From the NCBI GenBank assembly GCA_020354085.1, contig CP070641.1, positions 1,825,846-1,832,185 on the forward strand: 6,340 bases of DNA. Reading direction: 5' to 3'. Every line of letters begins with the position of its first letter. The first letter of the stretch is position 1. Below the pieces are notes generated by a model, which saw nothing but the letters and a program-made list of their open reading frames with translations, searched no databases and was not told the DNA's origin. Shown here piece by piece: positions 1 to 5,514 of this stretch. Origin of the DNA: Pseudomonadota bacterium (lineage in GTDB: Bacteria; Pseudomonadota; Gammaproteobacteria; Acidiferrobacterales; Sulfurifustaceae). The position numbers were made by a program, and so were the translations under genes.

Positions 1-616
1 CCTCGCGCAAACCACGCACCACCGGCCGCAGGCCCTGTTCGCGAGCAATGAGGCCGCCACCAAAACGCAAACGACCGCGGGTCATCATCCAGTTCACGAT
101 CGGATTGCGCTGGACCTTCACCATCGAAAAGGTGGGGCGCTCGCGCGCCAATACCGGCCCGACGAAATTAATACCGACCACATGCGGCACCAGCAGGATT
201 ACATTGCGCCCTTGCCGAATCAGTTCGCGATACGGTCCGATTCCCCGGATGCGCGTCAGCCGCACGATGCGTCGCTTCGCGCCGAACACCAGCAGCCCGT
301 GGTCAACCAGTGACTGACCGTTGACGATGAAGTGCTGGCGCAGCAATCGATTACGCCGGCTGGACGGCATCTCGGGAAAGCACATGGCCAGATTGATGCG
401 GCCGATCTCGCGGCGCTTACGATTAGCGACCATCGTAAGCAAACCGAGCACAGCACCGATCGGGCGCGTGATGGCAAGCGGCAACCAGGCGAGCACCGAC
501 AACACCGCCACCAGCAACCAGCTTGCCAGATAGCGCGGCCGCAGGGCGCCGCGCCCAAGCCGGGGACGATAGTAGTGGATCGCTGCGCTCGCGCGCGGCC
601 GCTCGGCGGAACTCAT
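1..616 (-). CDS. lpxL: Lipid A biosynthesis acyltransferase, LpxL/HtrB family (3' end outside window)
   Basis: The family transfers a fatty acyl chain (usually lauroyl or myristoyl) from acyl-ACP to Kdo2-lipid IVA at the cytoplasmic face of the inner membrane. The frame is open from the ATG at 616 to the left edge, giving 205 residues where the family usually has about 290-310, so roughly the last third is missing. Visible features are a basic N-terminus, one hydrophobic anchor at about residues 29-50, the family signature INLAMCFPE at about 74-82, the catalytic block VPHVVGIN at 143-150, and the downstream blocks QRNPIVNW (169-176) and REQGLRPVVRGLRE (192-205). The catalytic histidine is H145, but the paired acidic residue of HX4(D/E) is asparagine, N150. 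The start is the first ATG in frame and has no Shine-Dalgarno sequence, but a perfect TATAAT lies just upstream. The gene is divergent from the cyclase operon. It could be an LpxL, LpxM or LpxP-type paralogue; the acyl chain cannot be told from sequence. Confidence 0.87.
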   Translation of the reverse strand, partial: MSSAERPRASAAIHYYRPRLGRGALRPRYLASWLLVAVLSVLAWLPLAITRPIGAVLGLLTMVANRKRREIGRINLAMCFPEMPSSRRNRLLRQHFIVNGQSLVDHGLLVFGAKRRIVRLTRIRGIGPYRELIRQGRNVILLVPHVVGINFVGPVLARERPTFSMVKVQRNPIVNWMMTRGRLRFGGGLIAREQGLRPVVRGLRE

Positions 617-627
617 GGGTGCTGGGC

Positions 628-633
628 ATTATA
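628..633 (-). promoter_or_regulatory. -10 element (TATAAT) of the acyltransferase promoter
   Basis: The minus strand reads TATAAT from 633 down to 628, a perfect sigma-70 -10 hexamer. Initiation would be expected near 621-622, only about 5 nt before the ATG at 616, so the transcript would be nearly leaderless; no ribosome-binding site is visible either. No good -35 hexamer lies 16-18 bp upstream, so an activator could be needed, or the match may be chance. Confidence 0.45.
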
Positions 634-638
634 GCCGC

Positions 639-650
639 GCCGTTGACGGC
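639..650. promoter_or_regulatory. 12-bp palindrome in the divergent promoter region
   Basis: GCCGTTGACGGC has perfectly complementary 5-bp arms (GCCGT and ACGGC) around a TG centre. It lies midway in the 60-bp divergent region, just upstream of the minus-strand TATAAT, and it contains the candidate plus-strand -35 (TTGACG). That position would suit an operator controlling both directions. Short palindromes are common in GC-rich DNA, so this rests on position and symmetry alone. Confidence 0.3.
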
Positions 651-670
651 ATCGCCCGCTCGTTTACGCT
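643..670 (+). promoter_or_regulatory. Candidate sigma-70 promoter of the cyclase-SH3-M48 operon
   Basis: TTGACG (643-648, five of six -35 consensus bases) is followed after 16 bp by TACGCT (665-670, keeping the key TA and final T). Initiation would fall at about the ATG at 677, implying a leaderless or nearly leaderless message. This fits the lack of a convincing Shine-Dalgarno sequence there, where only AGG stands 3 nt before the ATG. The -10 is weak, so this is a tentative call. Confidence 0.3.
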
Positions 671-676
671 AGGCAC

Positions 677-2527
677 ATGCCAAACAAGAAAAACAACTAT
701 TCCCGGGCGCTGGGGCTCGCGGCGGGTGTATGGCTGTTCGCCGTGTTGGCGTCGACCGGTCTGGGACTGACGAGCTGGCTCGACCATAAGCTGGGCGACT
801 TCAATCTGCGTAGCCTGGCCGCCCGCCTGCCACCCGATCCCGATATCGTCATCATCGACATCGACGAGCCTGCGCTTGAGGCGATGGCGCTCGAGTACGG
901 CCGCTATCCTTGGTCTCGGGCGGTGTTCGGCGCGCTGCTGCATGGGCTGGCACGTCAGGGGCCAGCCGCGATCGTGTTTGACATCCTGTTCGTGGACCCG
1001 CACAAAGATCACGCCGCCGATGATCTGTTGCTGATCAATGCCGCGCGCGCCACGCCGCAAGCTTACTTTCCGATGGTGCGCTTGGCGGCGACACCGGAAG
1101 CGGAGCGCGCCGGCTTTCCACTCGCGCAGCTACCCGTGGCGGAGCCGATCGGCGCTACCACCGATACCAACGCCCGTGCCGCATTGCTGCTCCCACTGCC
1201 GGGACTCGTGGCGACTGGTCGGATCGGAACCATCGATGTTCATCCCGATACAGATGGGGTAGTGCGCGCCTATCCGCTTTTTACGGAGATGGCGGGCTGG
1301 CGGATTCCCTCGCTGCCGGCGCGCGTCGCGCAAGATCTCGGTTACCCCGTCACGAGCGAGCTCGCCACACTGCGACTTGTGTGGCACGGGCCAGCCTTGA
1401 GTTATCGACGCGTGAGTTTTCACGATGTCTATTTCGATCTGGAGCGGCGCCATCCCGAGCGTCCGCGTGATGAGTTCGCCAACAAGATCGTGATCATCGG
1501 CAGCACGGCCGCCGCCCTATTCGATTTGCGCGTCACACCGATGGGCGCGAAGTTTCCAGGGCCGGAGGTGGTGGCGACCGCAGTTGACAACCTCAAGAAC
1601 GGCGAGCGCCTGCGCGCGGCGCCGCCCTGGAGCGAGGCATTGCTCACCGCGCTCAGCCTCATGTTGCTGGCGGTGCTGTTCGCGCGCGGCGCCGGGGCGC
1701 TGGCCATGGGGCTCGCGACGGTCGGCCTGACCGTCGTATGGCTGGCGGGTGCTTGGGTGACGCTCGTGTACCAACGTCTGAGTCTTCCGGTGGTGGCGCC
1801 GATCGTGCTCGGTGGATGGATCTACTATCTGGTGGCGGCAGTCCAGGCCTATCTCTTGGAGCGGCGCAATCGCCAACGCGTCACGCGGCTGTTCGCGCGC
1901 TTCCTCGACCCCCGCGTGGTGGGCGAGCTGGTCGAGGGTGAAGGCACCGAAGCCGCTCTGCGCGGTCAGCGGCGCGAGATCACCGTGCTGTTTTCCGACA
2001 TTCGCGGCTTCACCACGCTGTCCGAGCAGAAGTCGCCACAGGAAGTCGTAGACCTCCTCAACCGCTACTTCAGTCTGCAGGTCGAGGTAATTTTTCGCCA
2101 CCAGGGTACGCTCGATAAGTACATCGGCGACGCCATCATGGCGTTTTGGGGGGCGCCCGGCGAACAGCCCGATCATGCCTGTCGGGCCTTGGCCGCGGCG
2201 CGCGACATGCAATTAGCCCTGGCGCAGTTCAAGGAAGAGCTCGGTGCGGCGGGCGAGCAATTCGATATCGGCATTGGTGTCCATACCGGCGAGGCGGTCG
2301 TGGGCTTTATTGGCTCACCCGAGCACCGTCAGGACTACACCATCATCGGCGATACCGTGAACACAGCGAGCCGTATCGAAAGTGCGACAAAAGGGAAAGC
2401 GCGCATTCTGGTCTCCCAGGCGACCCGAGATGCCTGCCGCGACACGGCCGAGTTTGTCGATCACGGCTTTGCTAAACTGAAAGGCCGAACGGGCGAGGTG
2501 CACCTCTATGAGCCGAAGTGGACATAG
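677..2527 (+). CDS. CHASE2 domain-containing class III adenylate cyclase (membrane sensor)
   Basis: A 616-residue membrane protein predicted to make cAMP from ATP in response to an extracytoplasmic signal. An N-terminal transmembrane helix (about 10-34) leads into a periplasmic CHASE2 domain (about 35-315, with the typical DPDIVIIDIDEPAL strand at 54-67 and IVIIGSTAAALFD at 271-283). Three hydrophobic segments follow (about 320-337, 341-364 and 368-394), then a basic linker and the cyclase domain (about 430-612). All key catalytic residues are present: metal-binding D441 (FSDIRGFT) and D485 (YIGDAIMAFWG), adenine-recognising K481 and D553 (QDYTIIGD), and transition-state N562 and R566 (NTASR). 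The Lys/Asp pair favours ATP over GTP. The catalytic domain is therefore probably active; its ligand is unknown. The start is the only Met before the first helix. The 3' end overlaps the next gene by 20 bp, which suggests translational coupling. Confidence 0.93.
   Translation: MPNKKNNYSRALGLAAGVWLFAVLASTGLGLTSWLDHKLGDFNLRSLAARLPPDPDIVIIDIDEPALEAMALEYGRYPWSRAVFGALLHGLARQGPAAIVFDILFVDPHKDHAADDLLLINAARATPQAYFPMVRLAATPEAERAGFPLAQLPVAEPIGATTDTNARAALLLPLPGLVATGRIGTIDVHPDTDGVVRAYPLFTEMAGWRIPSLPARVAQDLGYPVTSELATLRLVWHGPALSYRRVSFHDVYFDLERRHPERPRDEFANKIVIIGSTAAALFDLRVTPMGAKFPGPEVVATAVDNLKNGERLRAAPPWSEALLTALSLMLLAVLFARGAGALAMGLATVGLTVVWLAGAWVTLVYQRLSLPVVAPIVLGGWIYYLVAAVQAYLLERRNRQRVTRLFARFLDPRVVGELVEGEGTEAALRGQRREITVLFSDIRGFTTLSEQKSPQEVVDLLNRYFSLQVEVIFRHQGTLDKYIGDAIMAFWGAPGEQPDHACRALAAARDMQLALAQFKEELGAAGEQFDIGIGVHTGEAVVGFIGSPEHRQDYTIIGDTVNTASRIESATKGKARILVSQATRDACRDTAEFVDHGFAKLKGRTGEVHLYEPKWT
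2495..2500 (+). promoter_or_regulatory. Ribosome-binding site of the SH3-like gene inside the cyclase gene
   Basis: GAGGTG lies 7 nt before the ATG at 2508 and is entirely within the last codons of the cyclase gene. It is the clearest Shine-Dalgarno sequence in this operon. It fixes the start of the SH3-like protein and supports the 20-bp overlap being real rather than a start misassignment. Confidence 0.7.
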
Positions 2528-3041
2528 TCTGATCTGGCTAACCATGCTGTGCGGTCTTCAGACGGCCCCCGCTCTTGCCGCGGAACGCGGCACGCTGCGT
2601 CAGGACACCGTACTGATGAGCGCTCCTTACCGTGACGCCACGACCGCCGGCGACCTCAAGCAAAACACCACCGTCACGATCCAGGAGCGGCGCGGCGCCT
2701 GGCTGCGCGTGCGCAGCGATGCCAAGGACGCCAAAGACGGCTGGGTACGGCTGCACCTGGTTCGCATCGGCGAAGGGGCGGAGAAAAAGACCGCCACGGG
2801 CGAGAGCCTGGGCATGCTATGGAGCGTCGGTCAAACCGGCCGCTCCGGCGCGCAAGGTGTGGTAGCCACTACCGGTATCCGCGGCTTCGATGCCGAAGCG
2901 CTACGCACCGCCAAACCCAATCCGCAGGCGGTCCAGTCCATGGATGGCTTTAGCGCGAACTCAGATAGCGCCACGGCCCACGCACGCAGCGTTGGTCTGA
3001 AAGCCCAGCAGGTCGAGTTCCTGCCCAATCCGACCGAGTAA
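2508..3041 (+). CDS. Secreted bacterial SH3-like domain protein of unknown function
   Basis: A 177-residue protein with a probable Sec signal peptide: a basic/polar start (R3), a hydrophobic core at about 8-20, and cleavage near APALAA at 20-25. Mature residues of about 28-90 look like a bacterial SH3b domain: an opening strand with V-L-M-S-A-P at 35-40, TTVTIQERRGAWLRVRS (54-70), and the closing G-W-V pattern followed by RLHLVRI at 78-87. Such domains often bind peptidoglycan or peptides in the envelope. The C-terminal half (about 100-177) is not SH3; it holds a conserved-looking TTGIRGFDAEALRTAKPNP block (121-139) and no domain I can name. Its only cysteine, C15, is in the signal peptide without a lipobox, so the product is more likely soluble in the periplasm than a lipoprotein. 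It is the second gene of a three-gene operon, and its partners suggest a role in envelope sensing or protease control; that role is inferred. Confidence 0.82.
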   Translation: MSRSGHSLIWLTMLCGLQTAPALAAERGTLRQDTVLMSAPYRDATTAGDLKQNTTVTIQERRGAWLRVRSDAKDAKDGWVRLHLVRIGEGAEKKTATGESLGMLWSVGQTGRSGAQGVVATTGIRGFDAEALRTAKPNPQAVQSMDGFSANSDSATAHARSVGLKAQQVEFLPNPTE

Positions 3042-3047
3042 GCCAAA

Positions 3048-3926
3048 GTGACCAGATTATCCAACTTGCGTAAAGCCATTGGGACCATGTTGACGATTTC
3101 GCTCTTCATGAGTGCCAGTACTGCGCTTGCCTTCCGCTTCGATACCGACGCCCTCAAGAGCATGGGCGACAAGCTGAAGCAGTTGAAGCCGGTGTCGGAG
3201 AAAGACGAGATCGCGCTTGGCAAGGGTATTGCCGCTAATCTCACCGGTGCCGCACCGCTGGTCAACGACGCCGCGCTGCAGCGTTACGTGAACCAAATCG
3301 GTATGTGGCTGGCAATGCATACCGATCGCCCAAACCTGCCGTGGCGCTTCGGCGTGCTGGACGACATGATGGTAAACGCCTTCGCCACCCCGGGAGGCTA
3401 CGTCTTCATCACCCGCGGCCTGCTGATGCAGTGCCGCGACGAAGCCGAGCTGGCCGGCATCCTGGCACATGAGATCAGCCATGTGACCGCCCGCCACGCG
3501 CTCGAAACCATGCGCAAGGGAGCGGTTGCCGGGCTAGCGGGTGACGTGTTGGGAGAGTACGCCAAGTCAAAGGGCCACGAAGGTTACTCCAAGCTCGTCA
3601 ACGCTGGTACAGAGATTTACACCCGTGGTTTGGACAAAGAAGACGAGTTCGCCGCCGATCGCGTCGGCGCGGTCATCGCGGCGCGCGCTGGCTACGACCC
3701 CTATGGTCTGCCGTCCGTTCTGCAGACCGTCGCCTCGATCAATCCGCAAAGCGACGCGGTCGCCTTGATGTTCAAGACCCACCCAAACACCGCCGAGCGC
3801 GTCGAGAAAGTGCTGGTCGCGATGGACGGGCGGCTGGACAAATACAGCGAGCAACCCAAGCTGCAGAATCGTTTTGCCCAGGTGATGCAGGCGCATGTTG
3901 CCGCGTATAAACCGGCCAAGCGCTGA
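3048..3926 (+). CDS. Periplasmic M48 family zinc metalloprotease
   Basis: A 292-residue M48 (Ste24/BepA-like) endopeptidase. It has a signal peptide with a basic n-region (R3, R8, K9), a hydrophobic core at about 11-25 and an A-L-A cleavage site at 26-28. The zinc site is complete: HEISH at 141-145 (ligands H141 and H145, catalytic E142), with the third ligand E200 in EDEFAADRVG. The upstream NAFATPGGYVFITRGLL (110-126) and the late THPNTAERVEKV (244-255) are typical of the family. H245 aligns by motif with the histidine that in E. coli BepA occupies the zinc site as a self-inhibitory switch; that equivalence is inferred. No TPR domain follows, so it is shorter than BepA and closer in layout to LoiP/YcaL-type proteases. 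The likely role is outer-membrane protein quality control. The start is GTG, 6 nt after the previous stop and with only a weak upstream GAG; an internal ATG at M14 would remove the basic n-region and is less likely. Confidence 0.92.
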   Translation: MTRLSNLRKAIGTMLTISLFMSASTALAFRFDTDALKSMGDKLKQLKPVSEKDEIALGKGIAANLTGAAPLVNDAALQRYVNQIGMWLAMHTDRPNLPWRFGVLDDMMVNAFATPGGYVFITRGLLMQCRDEAELAGILAHEISHVTARHALETMRKGAVAGLAGDVLGEYAKSKGHEGYSKLVNAGTEIYTRGLDKEDEFAADRVGAVIAARAGYDPYGLPSVLQTVASINPQSDAVALMFKTHPNTAERVEKVLVAMDGRLDKYSEQPKLQNRFAQVMQAHVAAYKPAKR

Positions 3927-4015
3927 CGGGCCCATTCGGTACGTGACGTCATGCCCCTCGAGAACCTCGTCCCTGACGCCCTTACCTCCGGCCGGTCACC
4001 TAGGTCAGGTGCCGC
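3927..4015. other. Convergent intergenic gap with a small stem-loop, no clear terminator
   Basis: This 89-bp stretch separates the ends of the protease gene and the TtcA-like gene. It holds one short hairpin, CACCT (3997-4001) pairing with AGGTG (4007-4011), overlapping the palindrome ACCTAGGT at 3998-4005. No T-tract follows on either strand, so I do not call an intrinsic terminator. It may be terminated by Rho, or the two transcripts may overlap. Confidence 0.4.
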
Positions 4016-4861
4016 TCAGCGCGACACGCCATCCCGTTCGGGAAGTGGCATCGCCGCTTCTCCCGGGCGGAGCTCTGGAGTCCGCGCTCTACCGCTCGCT
4101 TGAGAAAACAGCGGGCGCATGGTCTCGAGCAGGCTCGCGAACAGCCGCGGATGCGCGCGCTCCTGCTCAGCAAGCAACCGCTTCATCTCGTGGCGCTGCG
4201 TCGGCATGCGAAAGCAGGCGGGGCAATTATCCAAGATTGTCGGGAAGTCGGCGCGCCTTGCAAAATCCGCGGTCTGCCGTTCGCGCACGTAGAGAAACGG
4301 GCGAATGACGCGCAAGTCACCGGCGTCCACGCGGTAGTGGGCCTTCATGGTGCGCAGCCGCCCATTGAAGAAAGCGCTCATCAGAAACGATTCGGCGAGA
4401 TCGTCGAGATGCTGGGCGAGCGCCAGCACGCTGTAGCCTTCGCGCCGCGCCACGTCGTACAGAACCCCGCGCCGTATGCGGGCGCAATAGGCACAAAACG
4501 AGTCGCCATGCATGGTCTTGAGGGCGCGCTCCACGACTCGCTCTTGCCGATAGAAATAGGGCAAGCCAAGACGCGGGACATAGTCCTGCAAATAAGACGG
4601 ATCGAAACCGTCGATTCCGGGGTCGACCGTCGCCGCGGCGAGCGCGAACTTGACCGGTGAACGCCGCTGTAGCGCGAGCAACACGTGCAACAAGCTCATG
4701 CTGTCCTTGCCGCCCGACAGCGCCAGCAGTACCCGATCGCCGGGGTGAATCATGTCGAATTCCATGATCGCGCGGCCGGTGAGACGTAGTAACGTCTTGG
4801 GCGGACGAATCGGCACGGACGCGGCGGCGGGTGGGTTGGGTTGCGCAGCTTGCGGGGACAT
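4016..4861 (-). CDS. TtcA-family tRNA 2-thiocytidine sulfurtransferase-like protein (PP-loop ATPase, Fe-S type)
   Basis: The family activates a tRNA base with ATP and inserts sulfur; E. coli TtcA makes 2-thiocytidine at position 32. Read from the ATG at 4861 the product has 281 residues. It shows the PP-loop ATP-pyrophosphatase motif SGGKDS (49-54), CAYCARIRRG (123-132; TtcA has CSLCSRLRRG), an HLDDLAESFLMSAFFNG block (151-167) and NCPAC (212-216; TtcA has PCNLC). The two CxxC pairs at 123/126 and 213/216 match the cysteines that hold the 4Fe-4S cluster in TtcA. Differences from classical TtcA include QHLDD in place of HHRDD, a proline/alanine-rich N-terminal tail and a divergent C-terminus, so this may be a paralogue with another target base. 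A GTG at 4879 would add six residues; neither start has a Shine-Dalgarno sequence and the ATG is preferred. A divergent rhodanese gene lies 48 bp away and could supply sulfur. Confidence 0.85.
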   Translation of the reverse strand: MSPQAAQPNPPAAASVPIRPPKTLLRLTGRAIMEFDMIHPGDRVLLALSGGKDSMSLLHVLLALQRRSPVKFALAAATVDPGIDGFDPSYLQDYVPRLGLPYFYRQERVVERALKTMHGDSFCAYCARIRRGVLYDVARREGYSVLALAQHLDDLAESFLMSAFFNGRLRTMKAHYRVDAGDLRVIRPFLYVRERQTADFARRADFPTILDNCPACFRMPTQRHEMKRLLAEQERAHPRLFASLLETMRPLFSQASGRARTPELRPGEAAMPLPERDGVSR

Positions 4862-4878
4862 AATAGGACAAGTATGCA
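4850..4878 (+). promoter_or_regulatory. Weak candidate promoter of the rhodanese gene
   Basis: TTGCGG (4850-4855) and TATGCA (4873-4878) are separated by 17 bp. Each matches its sigma-70 hexamer at only three of six bases. Initiation near 4885 would give a leader of about 25 nt that includes the good ribosome-binding site. The -35 would lie inside the start of the divergent TtcA-like gene. This is the best pairing I find in the 48-bp divergent gap, but it is weak. Confidence 0.2.
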
Positions 4879-4909
4879 CTAGGCGTCCGCGCGACGGGCG
4901 AGGTGGATC

Positions 4910-5320
4910 ATGACTGAGAAGATAAAGACCTTAACACCCCAGGAGGCATTCAAGTTTCTCCAGGATCACGCCAATGCCTTACTCGTGGACGTCCGCTCCA
5001 ACATGGAGTATCTGTTCGTCGGCCATCCGGCTGGGGCAATTCACATTCCGTGGATCGAAGAGCCGGACTGGACGGTAAACCCACACTTTGTTACTCAGGT
5101 CCGCCAGGCGATGCTTGGCGGCGCCGGCGGGGCGGCCCCGGTCGTACTGATTTGTCGCAGCGGGGTAAGGTCGCTCGACGCTGGCAGGGCCCTGGTCGCC
5201 GGGGGTGTAAAGGATGTTTACAACGTTGCGGAAGGATTCGAGGGGCAGCTCGATGATAAGCATCACCGCAGCAGCGTTGGGGGCTGGCGCTTTCATGGAC
5301 TGCCTTGGGAGCAGTGTTAG
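4910..5320 (+). CDS. Single-domain rhodanese-like sulfurtransferase
   Basis: A 136-residue cytoplasmic protein forming one rhodanese domain, which carries sulfur as a persulfide on its active-site cysteine. Visible family features are LLVDVRSNMEY (24-34), the GHPAGAIHIPW strand (38-48), the active-site loop CRSGVRS (82-88, nucleophile C82), VYNVAEGFEG (103-112) and the closing GGWRFHGLPW (124-133). The loop has the six-residue length of true rhodaneses rather than the longer loop of Cdc25-type phosphatases. No signal peptide is present. A second cysteine, C136, is the very last residue and could relay or resolve a persulfide; that is inference. The ATG has a strong Shine-Dalgarno sequence, GAGGTGG at 4900-4906. 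The gene is divergent from a TtcA-like thiolase, which makes a sulfur-donor role in tRNA modification plausible. The physiological donor and acceptor are not shown by the sequence. Confidence 0.92.
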   Translation: MTEKIKTLTPQEAFKFLQDHANALLVDVRSNMEYLFVGHPAGAIHIPWIEEPDWTVNPHFVTQVRQAMLGGAGGAAPVVLICRSGVRSLDAGRALVAGGVKDVYNVAEGFEGQLDDKHHRSSVGGWRFHGLPWEQC

Positions 5321-5362
5321 TCAGCGGATCAGTCGACAGCCGGTGGCCTAGAGGTTTCGCGG

Positions 5363-5420
5363 TGCCGCCTGCCCGATCGACGCCGAACAAGGTCACGACG
5401 AGGCAGGCACTTCGGCGGCA
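5363..5420 (+). other. Leader region with competing stem potential upstream of metK
   Basis: The segment TGCCGCCTGCC (5363-5373) can pair two ways: TGCCGCC (5363-5369) with GGCGGCA (5414-5420), or GCCTGCC (5367-5373) with GGCAGGC (5402-5408). Both stems are perfect 7-bp pairings and they share three bases, so they are mutually exclusive in full; a compound fold is also possible. No T-tract follows, so this is not an intrinsic terminator. It does not match a SAM or SAH riboswitch consensus that I recall. In GC-rich DNA this may be chance. The rest of the 194-bp region between the rhodanese gene and metK shows only the candidate promoter elements. Confidence 0.25.
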
Positions 5421-5452
5421 GCGCGGGCGTCGATAATATGGCGCCAATCGAG

Positions 5453-5481
5453 GTGAAAGTTCAAAGACGAATTGTTAGACT
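5453..5481 (+). promoter_or_regulatory. metK: Candidate sigma-70 promoter of metK
   Basis: GTGAAA (5453-5458) and TAGACT (5476-5481) are separated by an ideal 17 bp, and each matches its consensus at four of six bases. Initiation near 5488 would give a 27-nt leader containing the ribosome-binding site. An alternative -10, GATAAT at 5432-5437 (five of six), lies further upstream but has no good -35. If only the proximal promoter is used, the stem-forming region at 5363-5420 would not be in the metK transcript. Confidence 0.4.
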
Positions 5482-5514
5482 GCGCCGCTTTGCGGGTTCC
5501 ACGCGGGAGTAACC

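Noticed and set aside
1517..2212. Open frame of 231 codons on the minus strand inside the cyclase gene
   Set aside because: Antisense to the transmembrane and catalytic regions of the cyclase, with low-complexity composition and no family signature.
2538..2552. Possible lipoprotein cysteine C15 in the SH3-like protein
   Set aside because: The residues before it (T-M-L) do not form a lipobox and the hydrophobic stretch ahead is too short; a normal signal peptidase I site follows at A22-A25.
3944..3951. Perfect palindrome TGACGTCA after the protease gene, near a cAMP-producing operon
   Set aside because: This resembles the eukaryotic CREB site, not the bacterial CRP site (TGTGA-N6-TCACA), and it lies between convergent gene ends where a promoter operator is unlikely.
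3998..4005. ACCTAGGT palindrome and the overlapping hairpin as a bidirectional terminator
   Set aside because: The stem is only 5 bp and no T-run follows on either strand.
4862..4879. GTG start at 4879 for the TtcA-like gene
   Set aside because: It adds only six residues with no conservation that I can see and has no ribosome-binding site; the ATG at 4861 is simpler, although the choice is not secure.
5321..5514. Possible SAM or SAH riboswitch, or tRNA gene, upstream of metK
   Set aside because: No conserved core of the riboswitch classes that I know, and no T-loop GTTCRA or cloverleaf, can be found in this stretch.
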